From Alloyangia pacifica (lineage in GTDB: Bacteria > Pseudomonadota > Alphaproteobacteria > Rhodobacterales > Rhodobacteraceae), in contig NZ_JAIVKX010000017.1 in NCBI RefSeq assembly GCF_020524285.1, positions 1 through 64,000 of the forward strand: 64,000 nucleotides of DNA, in the 5' to 3' direction. A program made the position numbers and the translations under genes. This document shows positions 22,990 through 30,829 of this stretch, piece by piece. The notes below the pieces were generated by a model that was not told where the DNA came from, did no database searches, and was given only the letters and a program-made list of their open reading frames with translations. Each line of letters begins with the position of its first letter. The stretch's first letter is position 1.

Positions 22990-23964
22990 ATGTCCAGATA
23001 CACCGACGCGATGGAGAGCATTGTTATGCCCAGCACAAGAGATGAGAGCCTACCAGCTATTGTGGAAGGCAAGCGCAGCGATCTAGGTACTGAAAGCTTT
23101 GAGCCTACTCGACCTTACGAGCATGAGGGAATTGCATTTTTTGCTCCAAAAGTGTTTGAGAGGTGCTCGATTAAAAATTCCACTCGAAAGGACTTTAAAA
23201 ATTCCGAGTTGATTAATGTTAGCGGGAAGGGGGCGCAGTTTGAAAGCTTTGATTTTAGATACGCAAGTCTGGAGGACTGCTACTTCCATGGCGCCCACTT
23301 TGAGAACTGTAATTTCACGGGAGCTAAAATAAGAAGGTGTAACTTCAGGACTGCGACTTTTCAAAATTGTCGCTTCGAATACATCACGATTGACGAGACG
23401 CCTATTGACTATAAGCAAATTATCAAGCAGTTGCCCGCCCGACCAAACGTGGCTCAGGAGATCATTCAATCTCTTCGCCGAAACTCCGTAACGCTCGGAG
23501 AGGCAAAAGAAGTTCGGCAGTTAACTTTGTTGGAGGTTGAGCAGGAACGAGAGCACCTTAAGAGGGCGCGGAAACGTCAAGAGGCATACTATGTAAAGAA
23601 GTATGGAAGCCTATCAGACCAGTTGAATGTTCGCTTTCGTTCTCTTTGTCTGTGGGCGAGCTCGAAAGTTTGGGGGCATGGCGAGAAGCTTTCAAATTTG
23701 ATTCTTTCCTGCCTGATCTCAGTGCTTATTCTATCTTTCATCGCGGTAATAGCGCAAGTGCACCAAAATCCAGCGACTACGGTGTCCAGCGCTTGGGCCC
23801 TTCTTTGGGTGCATATGAAAGCTAATATCCTTGAAGTTCTGGGCGCATCATCTACCGAGGTCAAAAATCAGTCAGTGTACATAATTGCCGCCCTATCGGT
23901 GTTAAAAATTACTTTTGGCGGGATGTTCGTGGCGTACATTTTTAGAGCAGTTTCTCGGAGGTAA
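22990..23964 (+). CDS. Pentapeptide-repeat protein with two C-terminal transmembrane helices
   Basis: The product has 324 residues; a start at 23026 with GGAG upstream (312 residues) is equally possible. Residues about 70-135 form pentapeptide repeats of the A(D/N)LXX type (FDFRYASLEDCYFHGAHFEN, then CNFTGAKIRRCNFRTATFQN). A charged coiled coil follows at about 170-200 (LLEVEQEREHLKRARKRQE). TM helices are at about 233-256 and 293-318, with an amphipathic segment between them that could be a pore loop. It lies 3 bases before a nucleotidyltransferase gene. It could be a membrane effector gated by the repeat domain; this is inference. Confidence 0.7.
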   Translation: MSRYTDAMESIVMPSTRDESLPAIVEGKRSDLGTESFEPTRPYEHEGIAFFAPKVFERCSIKNSTRKDFKNSELINVSGKGAQFESFDFRYASLEDCYFHGAHFENCNFTGAKIRRCNFRTATFQNCRFEYITIDETPIDYKQIIKQLPARPNVAQEIIQSLRRNSVTLGEAKEVRQLTLLEVEQEREHLKRARKRQEAYYVKKYGSLSDQLNVRFRSLCLWASSKVWGHGEKLSNLILSCLISVLILSFIAVIAQVHQNPATTVSSAWALLWVHMKANILEVLGASSTEVKNQSVYIIAALSVLKITFGGMFVAYIFRAVSRR

Positions 23965-23967
23965 AAC

Positions 23968-24627
23968 TTGGCACCCATTATAAACGTTTCGGTGTTCGGG
24001 TCTTATGGGCGGGGCTCTCCGGATAGCAGTAGTGATTTGGATATTTTAGTGCTGTGTCCGGACGATGGTGGTACTCAATCGGAGCATTATGTGCGAGAGA
24101 TAGTGAGCAGGGAATTTTCGCACAGCCCCTCAATATCCTGGTACGGAATGGCAAAGATGCGCCATTTCTTCAGGTCTGGAGATTTGTTCGCTTGGCACCT
24201 ATTTGGGGAGTCTCGCCCTCTTCCCGGATTCAAAAGTTTGAGAGATATATTTGGGGCTCCATCAGCGTACAGGAATTGCGCCGATGATATTGAAGGCCTT
24301 CGGGAGGTTCTCGAAGGTGTACCAGATCAGCTCAGAATGCGGCCGCAGAACCTAATCTATGAGCTTGGAATTATCTATGTTTGCCTCAGAAACATCGCGA
24401 TGTCGGCCTCTAGTATTCTGTGTTCTGAAGTGAACTTTGGGAGAAACTCTCCATTCCTTCTAGAGAACTGCCCGGCTCCGATCGCAAAGGAAGATTATGA
24501 GGTCCTGGCAGCTTGTAGGCACGCAAGTACTCGCGGCTCGCCCGAACCGCTGGTTCATTTTGACGTTGGAAAGCTCACGCGAAGCTGTATAGCTTGGGCA
24601 AGATCGGTGGAGGTCTTGGTACGATGA
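23968..24627 (+). CDS. Minimal-type nucleotidyltransferase
   Basis: The product has 219 residues starting at TTG 23968, with GGAGGT 5 bases upstream; the previous gene ends 3 bases before. The N-terminal Pol-beta-fold motif FGSYGRGSPDSSSDLDILVL carries GSxxRG and the DxD metal ligands. The C-terminal half is helical (YELGIIYVCLRNIAMSASSI, then FGRNSPF), as in MNT/ANT-like enzymes with a HEPN-like bundle. It may nucleotidylate a protein or make a small signal. Coupling to a membrane protein suggests an enzyme-effector pair, but it is too short for a typical CD-NTase. Confidence 0.75.
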   Translation: MAPIINVSVFGSYGRGSPDSSSDLDILVLCPDDGGTQSEHYVREIVSREFSHSPSISWYGMAKMRHFFRSGDLFAWHLFGESRPLPGFKSLRDIFGAPSAYRNCADDIEGLREVLEGVPDQLRMRPQNLIYELGIIYVCLRNIAMSASSILCSEVNFGRNSPFLLENCPAPIAKEDYEVLAACRHASTRGSPEPLVHFDVGKLTRSCIAWARSVEVLVR

Positions 24628-24974
24628 CGAAATCCGAAGGCAGAACGCGTAATTTTCGGAAGAGAATCTCGATTGAGCGAGAGGTCTTGGCTGTGGCTAA
24701 TGAAGCGTCCGAGGCATCGAGAGGTGTCGCGCTTCTCGGGCTGAGTGAGGCTTCGATACAGCGTTGGGTTAAAGGCCTTGAGTGTCAGTTCTCGGAGCAG
24801 CAGGTTCGACCTGCAGAACGAGCATTAAAGGAACTATCGCGCGCGACCGGCTTGCTTGCTGACGAGAGCCGATGCGCTGTCGCTGAAGGAAAGGTTTCCT
24901 CGGACTTTCCCAATCTACTCTCTGAATTCAAGCTGGCTTTGGCGCAGCTAGACGGGAAGTCGGCAGATGGCTAA
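24624..24974 (+). CDS. Hypothetical protein (116 residues), third gene of the pentapeptide/nucleotidyltransferase operon
   Basis: The ATG at 24624 overlaps the nucleotidyltransferase stop (ATGA), so all three genes are coupled. The N terminus is basic (KSEGRTRNFRKRISIEREVL). The middle could be an HTH (ALLGLSEASIQRWVKGLE), and a helical C terminus follows. It could be an antitoxin or substrate of the nucleotidyltransferase. No family is recognised. Confidence 0.55.
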   Translation: MTKSEGRTRNFRKRISIEREVLAVANEASEASRGVALLGLSEASIQRWVKGLECQFSEQQVRPAERALKELSRATGLLADESRCAVAEGKVSSDFPNLLSEFKLALAQLDGKSADG

Positions 24975-25406
24975 AGGGACGCGTAGCTAAGGACGCAAAG
25001 TCAGAGAGCCGAAGATGATGTAGTTCAGCACTTGAACAATCCAAACGCTCCACTGAGTTAGCTATGACTGACGCATCTAGAGAGGATACCGGAATCTTAA
25101 CTCCATAAGGGATTCTGGAATTTTCATTGGATATAAAAGCTGTTGATTGCGTCTACTCCTATTGCTCTCCCGGAAACTGAGTGCGCCGCTTGATTGGGTT
25201 TTCGATATGTGCCGTTGGCCGTCCAACAGCATTCTTAATCGAAGATTGTTTGTGTGCTCCATGGTCGGGCGGGACGACTTGAAGCTCGGTCTCTTCGCGT
25301 GACAAGATAAATGTCTGCTGACACATGAGTTGCTGAGCTTGAAAACTTTAGGATTGATACGCTCTCCGATTTGATTCGACTAATCACCTCCGGGGAGCTA
25401 AAGCGT
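24975..25406 (+). other. Non-coding gap in the element 2 cargo
   Basis: These 432 bases separate the three-gene operon from the next membrane-protein gene. Short frames here lack ribosome binding sites. No repeat or RNA gene is apparent. A promoter for the downstream gene is expected in the AT-rich second half. Confidence 0.4.
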
Positions 25407-27077
25407 ATGTATAAATCATACGTGAAAGGATATCTAAATAGTACTATGTCTATAGATGGTTTTCTGACGTTTTTGGGTTTTCTAGCTGCCGGATACGCGC
25501 TTTTAGATAGCGTTTCAAAACTGAGAATTTCGCTACATGCCAAGCGGCAGGTGTTTTCTTTCTTGGGTATGGTGGTCTCTGTTTCTATTTTAATTCTACC
25601 CAAAGCACCACAAAGTCGGCTGCCAGATTTTTACCCGCAGGTTTTGGTAAATTTTATTTCGCTTATGGAAGCTAGCTCTATTGGGGTTGGCGGATTTGCG
25701 TATATTTTAATTTTGCTCTGGTGCGCTATCGCTTATGTTCTATATCGTTTCTCCAAGCCAACGGCTGGATCGCTCGAAAAACTAAACATTCTTGCTGGAC
25801 GGCTGCTTCATCAGCGCCGTTATCTTGAGTTAACTGAGCTCTTGAAGCCGTATATGCCCCTAATTGGAAAGGCTGCCCACCGGAAGACGATTGGGCAAAA
25901 ATTGCATGATTGGCTAGCGTTTGGGGGTCCCTTTAAGCAATCTATTGCGGGCATGCTTCAGGATTCAATTGAAGGGCGTAGACGTTTCCATATTGCGGGA
26001 TTTGATGTGCGTGGCCTTCTGTGTAAATCTGGTCGGTTCGTCATTTCCCCTCTCGCCCACCTCACGCCAAGCTACAGTCGCGCTACTCAGAATGCAGTCG
26101 AGCTAGAAGCTGCACTTCTGGAACATCCGGGATTGTTAAAATTTTTGGTATTTTCGCGAGCTGATTTTATCGTTGAGATCATGAAATTTCCCGTTCGCTC
26201 TACCGAAGATTTTTTGGCCGAGATCATGCGCCGGATGATGCATGCACCAGATAGCCACTTTTTTAGAGAGCTAAAGCTCCTTTCGACAGAGTGGGGTGGC
26301 GGAGGGTTTCCCAACGAGGCGCAAGCCGACTTATTGAGGGCAATAATTCTAGATAGCAAGTTCGCGGCCGACCATTTAGTGTGGAAGCCGGTTGGCGACG
26401 AAACGATCCGAACGATCAAGACTGATCAAGATTACAGGCGAATGCTTTTGGAAAAGCCTTATGACGACAACGCAGACCTGCTAGGTGATATCACATATTC
26501 TACGGCGAAGTTTTTCGACATAATGGTGCGTTCTGCTATGTTGCAAGGCCAAGAGAGTCATATGTGGCTCATGTATATGTCAGTTCTGGTGCGTGAGTTG
26601 ACTCTTGTCCATTCCAATGAAGACATTGTCGATCCCGAGGATGAGTTTCCAACTCTAGCAATGCGTTTAATTTGGGAGATAATGGGTTTCCTTGAGGACT
26701 GGATTCTTACGCATGAGAAGTTGCCAGAGGAAAATTACCACCTTCTCCAGGATAATTTCAAGGAGCAAGGTGGAGCTAGTATTATCTCATGGTCCATTGA
26801 AGACTACGGGTCAGCCCTCAGAGAGATAGCCGCCAATGAATTTCTTCCTGATAGGTTTAGAATTGACAGATGGGAGTCGTTTGTTCGATTCACAAATAGA
26901 CTCGCAAATACCGGACTGCCCCATACTATAAAGATGAATCTAATATCTAGAGTTGTGGAGCCGGAAGGGTATTCGCCTCATGGAGATTTGTCGGAAACTC
27001 TTTCGACTCTTCATGCACAGATAGACCATGTCGTGAGATTTGACTCCACTGAATTGAATGAGGCTCTTGGCTTCTAA
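25407..27077 (+). CDS. Large membrane-anchored protein of unknown family
   Basis: The product has 556 residues from the ATG at 25407, which has GGGGAG 9 bases upstream; a TTG at 25371 would add 12 residues. Three hydrophobic helices lie near the N terminus (LTFLGFLAAGYALLDSV, FLGMVVSVSILILP, FAYILILLWCAIAYVLYRF). About 430 hydrophilic, mostly helical residues follow (cytosolic), rich in Phe/Trp/Glu. No ATPase, nuclease or protease motif is recognised. It has the low GC of the neighbouring defence-like cargo and is single-gene with its own promoter region. Function is unknown; a membrane defence sensor or effector is only a guess from context. Confidence 0.7.
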   Translation: MYKSYVKGYLNSTMSIDGFLTFLGFLAAGYALLDSVSKLRISLHAKRQVFSFLGMVVSVSILILPKAPQSRLPDFYPQVLVNFISLMEASSIGVGGFAYILILLWCAIAYVLYRFSKPTAGSLEKLNILAGRLLHQRRYLELTELLKPYMPLIGKAAHRKTIGQKLHDWLAFGGPFKQSIAGMLQDSIEGRRRFHIAGFDVRGLLCKSGRFVISPLAHLTPSYSRATQNAVELEAALLEHPGLLKFLVFSRADFIVEIMKFPVRSTEDFLAEIMRRMMHAPDSHFFRELKLLSTEWGGGGFPNEAQADLLRAIILDSKFAADHLVWKPVGDETIRTIKTDQDYRRMLLEKPYDDNADLLGDITYSTAKFFDIMVRSAMLQGQESHMWLMYMSVLVRELTLVHSNEDIVDPEDEFPTLAMRLIWEIMGFLEDWILTHEKLPEENYHLLQDNFKEQGGASIISWSIEDYGSALREIAANEFLPDRFRIDRWESFVRFTNRLANTGLPHTIKMNLISRVVEPEGYSPHGDLSETLSTLHAQIDHVVRFDSTELNEALGF

Positions 27078-27094
27078 GTAGTATCCAAGTGGTC

Positions 27095-28135
27095 TCAGCC
27101 CCATTTTTTGAGTCTTTCGGTGCGCTCTAGACGTCTCTGCACCTTCGCCCCTGTTCCATCTGTATGCGGCCGGTCTTTTGCTGAGGTTGACTGGCTTCTA
27201 GGCTCTGATGTGCTTTTGGGCTTGCGATCAAGAAACGACGAATTGGAGTTGTTGGAATGTTTTGCTTGTGTTTGTCGCGCTAGCTTTTGAATGCTTCCAG
27301 TTGGGACCGAGGCTGGCCAACCTGCTTGTAGGTTCCCGGATAGCATCGGTACGATAAACGGAATGGCGACAACCATAGCAAGAGATAGGATCACGACGCC
27401 AAGGAACGGGACCATCTTGCCAGCCTTGTCAGCAGTGTCCACCGACCCAAGATCACTGACCAAAAGTGTAACCAAGCCGAAGACCATCGAAAATACCCCG
27501 GCGATGACGACTGGATAAAGAGCAAAGCTTGCCAGCGAGGATACCCAGCGGTGGAAGTAGTCCTTGGTCACGTCGAACATCGAGCAAAGGATCATGATCG
27601 GCGCCAATCCGATCAGCAGCGTGATCATCATCTTCGCGAGCACCAGGACTGCTCCTGCCAACCCGCCGACCAAGGCGATTAGGGCCATGAAGAATACGCC
27701 CATCAGAGCTTTGCTGACCCTAGACATGTGCGATGCGGCTTCATTGCCATACTCTGCCAGCCGGTCCATTTGCAGATCGAACCGCGCCGCGAAGTAGGCC
27801 GACCCAATCGCATCCTCGCCGGTCGCTGAGCCGATCAGGCTGCCAGCGAGCTCGTCTAGCCCGTCGATCAGGTGCTGGCTGACAAAGTTGAAGTTCGCCC
27901 AGTTCAGCGCGAACGCCTTGATCAAGCTGATCTTGAAGAGCAGCACCAGCATCTCTCGCCCGTCCATGGGCCGAATTTGCCATGCCATGTTGATGAAGAG
28001 CGCGATGATCGCAACGGTCGCGGCCCCCATGATGATCGTGCCGGAAATCTCTGCTACGGCGGCGAACTGCGAAGTTGCGACGGTATCGAGGCCCTTGTCG
28101 GCTGCCTCCACGATGAATGTAACGATCCCCATCAA
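27095..28135 (-). CDS. VirB6/TrbL-like type IV secretion inner-membrane protein (solitary)
   Basis: This 346-residue protein has about six transmembrane segments (for example IIMGAATVAIIALFINMAW, VFFMALIALVGGLAGAVLVL and MVVAIPFIVPMLSGNL) and the VirB6-typical centre ALNWANFNFVSQHLIDGLDE followed by APIMILCSMFDVTKDYFHRW. The C-terminal 70 residues are hydrophilic and Ser/Arg/Lys-rich. It is the last gene of the mobilization operon and overlaps the exported-protein gene upstream (ATGA). No other T4SS subunit is present, so it may replace or modify the VirB6 of a helper apparatus or act in exclusion. Confidence 0.8.
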   Translation of the reverse strand: MMGIVTFIVEAADKGLDTVATSQFAAVAEISGTIIMGAATVAIIALFINMAWQIRPMDGREMLVLLFKISLIKAFALNWANFNFVSQHLIDGLDELAGSLIGSATGEDAIGSAYFAARFDLQMDRLAEYGNEAASHMSRVSKALMGVFFMALIALVGGLAGAVLVLAKMMITLLIGLAPIMILCSMFDVTKDYFHRWVSSLASFALYPVVIAGVFSMVFGLVTLLVSDLGSVDTADKAGKMVPFLGVVILSLAMVVAIPFIVPMLSGNLQAGWPASVPTGSIQKLARQTQAKHSNNSNSSFLDRKPKSTSEPRSQSTSAKDRPHTDGTGAKVQRRLERTERLKKWG

Positions 28136-28542
28136 TCAGCCTCCTGACATTGTTCCCGCAGTGCTGCGCGAAGGTTCGAAATGACAGGGAAATACTCGGC
28201 GGCGGCCCAGGTGACATGAAGGCTGTCCGTTGCCTGCGGATCAGCGAAACCAAGCGCGTCGAACTCCTCTTTGATGCTGGACCAGTCAGGCCAGAGTGTA
28301 TCGCAGGCACATGAGCCCGCCTCTAGCGCCGCCTGGTGTCTTCGCAGGGAATAGAGGTCATCTGCGGCGGTATTGCGCCATGCATCGCGAAATCCGCTGT
28401 AGGTCATTCCATCCGGGCGCTGTCTGAGCGTGCAGCCGTAGCGATCTGTTCGGGCAGCGCTGGCGGAAAGTAAAGGCGTGGCCGTGTCTGCGTAGACGGG
28501 GCCAGCCGAGGCGAACAGGATTAGCGTGATGAGCAATTTCAT
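28132..28542 (-). CDS. Exported hypothetical protein (136 residues)
   Basis: A signal peptide is clear (MKLLITLILFASAGPVYA, cleavage probably after YA). The mature part has four Cys residues (YGCTLRQ, SCACDTLW, REQCQEAD), suggesting periplasmic disulfides. It overlaps the VirB6-like gene, and partner proteins of VirB6 (VirB5, Eex) are often encoded there, but it matches none I can recognise. A periplasmic T4SS accessory or entry-exclusion factor is possible. Confidence 0.6.
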   Translation of the reverse strand: MKLLITLILFASAGPVYADTATPLLSASAARTDRYGCTLRQRPDGMTYSGFRDAWRNTAADDLYSLRRHQAALEAGSCACDTLWPDWSSIKEEFDALGFADPQATDSLHVTWAAAEYFPVISNLRAALREQCQEAD

Positions 28543-28557
28543 GTCGGTTTCCTCCGG

Positions 28558-28872
28558 TCAGTCGGCGCTTCGAGGTGACTGGTCTATGTGCGTGAAGTCG
28601 CGGCTCGGGGCCGCGCTCAGCCAACCTTGGATCGCGGCGAGATTGCCGTGTTCGCTGAGCACGATTTCCAGCCCTTGGCGAAAGCCCTTTGGGCACTGGT
28701 TTGAGTAGCGGCGGGCCTGCGCGCCTAGCTCAAACGCATAGCTGTCGTCCCAGCTTGCCCCGCTGCGGATAAGCACCCCGATACGTTCCAAGGCGTCGAA
28801 CGCGCGATCACTGCCTGGACGCCATGCCAACCATGGGTTCACCGGGAAGCGCGGTTTAGTGTCGGAGCGCAT
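28558..28872 (-). CDS. Hypothetical protein (104 residues) of the mobilization operon
   Basis: It starts 17 bases inside the end of the relaxase gene and reads MRSDTKPRFPVNPWLAWRPG onward. It is hydrophilic and helical (AFDALERIGVLIRSGASWDD, then FELGAQARRYSNQCP), with no signal or TM segment. It is co-transcribed with the relaxase. No known family is recognised. Confidence 0.55.
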   Translation of the reverse strand: MRSDTKPRFPVNPWLAWRPGSDRAFDALERIGVLIRSGASWDDSYAFELGAQARRYSNQCPKGFRQGLEIVLSEHGNLAAIQGWLSAAPSRDFTHIDQSPRSAD

Positions 28873-30376
28873 GGGTATCCTCCCTGTCTTCGCTCAGCGC
28901 GTCTCGAGGTGCTTCTTCGCCCTCTGCGCCTGTTCCATGCTGTCGTTGAGTTGCGCGGAATCCGGCATCCAGGCGCTCAACGCTGCGGCCAAGGAGAGCT
29001 GTGATCTGAGCAACGCGATCACGGAGCTGCGTAACCCAGCCAGCTCCGTCCGCGTCTCCTCGCCGTAGGTTGTCAATTCCTGCGCAGATTCCTTCGAGGC
29101 TTCCGTCAACCGCTCGACGCAGCTCAGCAATTCGCGCTCTAACGCTGTCAGACCATGCATCGCTCACTCCTTCGGCAGAACGAGACAGTCCACCGGTTCC
29201 CCCGCCAATTGGCAGCGGTCCAGCGTCGCCCGGCCATCGCGTGGGATCAGATATGTCGCCTCGGGACGGTCGATCACTCGCAGACCCATCGTGTTCAAGT
29301 TCGGCATCAGCCAGGTCATGACCGACCATGTCGAAATCCCAGTGCTGATCATCAGGCAGCAAGCCGCCAATGTCGGCCACATCAGGGCTTTCCACTCCGG
29401 CCGCGCTGCGTTCGCGCTCTGCCTCATGAGGTGTTTCCTCACGCGCAGCAGGTAGCCTTCCGTATCGGTCTTGATTGTAGCCAGCGCGTTTTCGGCAATG
29501 CCCTTCAAATCGGTCCTGAAGCTCTGCAACTGCGCGTCGATCGAGGCGGCGTTCTCGGCCCTGATCCGCTCCATGTCTGCGTTCAGTCTCTCGCTCAGCC
29601 GTTGCTTCGGCTCTCCAGTCTTCATGGAAAATCGCTCCTTTCAGGCGAAACCGCTCTTCGGTCTCGGGGTCTTTGACTGTCAGATAATTCTTTCCCGTTC
29701 GGGGCACTTCGAAGCCTGCATCAGTCAGGGCGGCGACCATGTCCGCCCGATCTTCGATCAGCCCCATGGAAATCTGGTCGCCGATCCAGGCATGGAGCCC
29801 GTCGCGCCCCGCAGCGCGGTCTGGGGCCTCTGATACTGTCTTCACCTCGGCCGCGCGCTCCACGTCCATGGGATCTGCCCAGCCGTGCGTCTTGTTCATG
29901 AGGTCGCGCAGGCTGTCGAAGGCGCGCTCATAGCCGGGTGGGGCAATATTGAGGCTGCGCCCGCTGTGCAGCTCCATGCGGGGCGTGCAGAAATGCAGCT
30001 CGACGCGATCCTCGTGGGTGTGGCGCACCCAGAGGCAGGCATAGCGGTCGGCATCCAGGCCGGCGAAGGCGATCTCCTCGAAGCGGTCGATAGCCTCCTG
30101 CTGCTGGCGCTCGGTCGGGGCGTCCTCGCGGGCGAAGCTGACGACGCCAGCGCGATAGGTCCACTGGTGTGGGCAGGTGTCGATCAGGTCGATCATAAGC
30201 TGGGGGTTTCCGCGCACGACTTGGGGCAGCGGTTCGCGTGTCACGGACTCTGGTCGGCCTGATGCATCGCGGATCAGATCGCGATTGCCATCGTAAGCGA
30301 GTACGGTTTCTGCGGTCAGGTACTCGACCGGCCCTGCGCCGCCGCCCCTGCCATTCGGAAAGAACTTGATCAGCAT
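28856..30376 (-). CDS. Conjugative relaxase of MOBP/HEN type (MbeA-like)
   Basis: The product has 506 residues from the ATG at 30376, overlapping the mobC-like stop by 7 bases. It should nick oriT and lead the strand into a recipient. Tyr19 (GGAGPVEYLTAE) is the expected nucleophile, at the number I recall for ColE1 MbeA. The metal motif WVRHTHEDRVELHF has His119, Glu126 and His128. Classical MOBP enzymes have His at all three places and HEN enzymes His-Glu-Asn, so this one is intermediate. The C-terminal 200 residues are charged and overlap two nested genes in another frame. No helicase or primase domain is seen. Confidence 0.85.
   Translation of the reverse strand: MLIKFFPNGRGGGAGPVEYLTAETVLAYDGNRDLIRDASGRPESVTREPLPQVVRGNPQLMIDLIDTCPHQWTYRAGVVSFAREDAPTERQQQEAIDRFEEIAFAGLDADRYACLWVRHTHEDRVELHFCTPRMELHSGRSLNIAPPGYERAFDSLRDLMNKTHGWADPMDVERAAEVKTVSEAPDRAAGRDGLHAWIGDQISMGLIEDRADMVAALTDAGFEVPRTGKNYLTVKDPETEERFRLKGAIFHEDWRAEATAERETERRHGADQGRERRLDRRAVAELQDRFEGHCRKRAGYNQDRYGRLPAAREETPHEAERERSAAGVESPDVADIGGLLPDDQHWDFDMVGHDLADAELEHDGSASDRPSRGDISDPTRWPGDAGPLPIGGGTGGLSRSAEGVSDAWSDSVRARIAELRRAVDGSLEGICAGIDNLRRGDADGAGWVTQLRDRVAQITALLGRSVERLDAGFRATQRQHGTGAEGEEAPRDALSEDREDTHALRH
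28894..29160 (-). CDS. MbeD-like mobilization protein nested inside the relaxase gene
   Basis: The product has 88 residues in a different frame from the relaxase. The start MHGLTALERELLSCVERLTE is like ColE1-type MbeD proteins, and the protein is helical throughout. GGAG lies 6 bases before the ATG and overlaps the end of the other nested gene, which supports real translation. MbeD-type proteins assist transfer and exclusion in ColE1 relatives. Confidence 0.65.
   Translation of the reverse strand: MHGLTALERELLSCVERLTEASKESAQELTTYGEETRTELAGLRSSVIALLRSQLSLAAALSAWMPDSAQLNDSMEQAQRAKKHLETR
29164..29625 (-). CDS. MbeB-like membrane mobilization protein nested inside the relaxase gene
   Basis: This 153-residue protein is read in another frame within the relaxase gene. 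A perfect AAGGAG lies 9 bases before its ATG. The N-terminal 60 residues are coiled coil (QRLSERLNADMERIRAENAA). A hydrophobic helix is at about 80-105 (ALMWPTLAACCLMISTGIST), followed by a periplasmic tail. This coiled-coil plus membrane-helix layout is that of MbeB/RSF1010 MobB, which anchor the relaxosome to the membrane. The match is by architecture and position rather than clear sequence identity. Confidence 0.65.
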   Translation of the reverse strand: MKTGEPKQRLSERLNADMERIRAENAASIDAQLQSFRTDLKGIAENALATIKTDTEGYLLRVRKHLMRQSANAARPEWKALMWPTLAACCLMISTGISTWSVMTWLMPNLNTMGLRVIDRPEATYLIPRDGRATLDRCQLAGEPVDCLVLPKE

Positions 30377-30810
30377 CCCGGCGGCCTCCGATGCGCATCG
30401 ACAAGGACCGCAAGCAGACGCTCGATGCTGACCAAGCAGGCGTACAGCTTCATTGCACTGATGCGAGGAATGAAGCCGCGACGCTCTGAGCTGTTCAGCC
30501 GAGCAGCGATCTGGTTCATGTTGCCCCCGATCTTTCCAATGCCGCGGATTAACAGCGGGTCGACGGGCACTACGGGCTTGCGCCTCCGAGATCGCGTGCC
30601 CCAGAGCGCCTCGCGCAGGAGCTCGGAGGCAGGCAGGCAGGCCGATTTGGCCTTGCCACGGAGCGTTGCCTTTTCTTGGGCAGTGCAGCGGAAGACGAAG
30701 GTTTCCGATAGCGGCTCCTTGGCGCGGGCTTGTCCCGTGCCGGTGGGGTTCGAAGGGGAGGCTTGCCACCCCTCGCAAGGCCCCGTGTCAGAAGCGCCAG
30801 CGTATGACAT
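30370..30810 (-). CDS. mobC: MobC/MbeC-like relaxosome accessory protein
   Basis: The product has 146 residues from the ATG at 30810; a start at 30840 adds 10 residues and overlaps the repC stop. It binds near oriT and helps the relaxase melt it. A ribbon-helix-helix begins ETFVFRCTAQEKATLRGKAK and continues ACLPASELLREALWG. The family signature IRGIGKIGGNMNQIAARLN follows. It sits directly before the relaxase gene with a 7-base overlap, as in ColE1-like mob operons. Confidence 0.85.
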   Translation of the reverse strand: MSYAGASDTGPCEGWQASPSNPTGTGQARAKEPLSETFVFRCTAQEKATLRGKAKSACLPASELLREALWGTRSRRRKPVVPVDPLLIRGIGKIGGNMNQIAARLNSSERRGFIPRISAMKLYACLVSIERLLAVLVDAHRRPPGC

Positions 30811-30829
30811 GGGTCGCCTTGCTCTTTGC

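Noticed and set aside
24975-25370. A small gene in the gap after the nucleotidyltransferase operon
   Set aside because: The available frames are short, lack ribosome binding sites and have no conserved-looking features.
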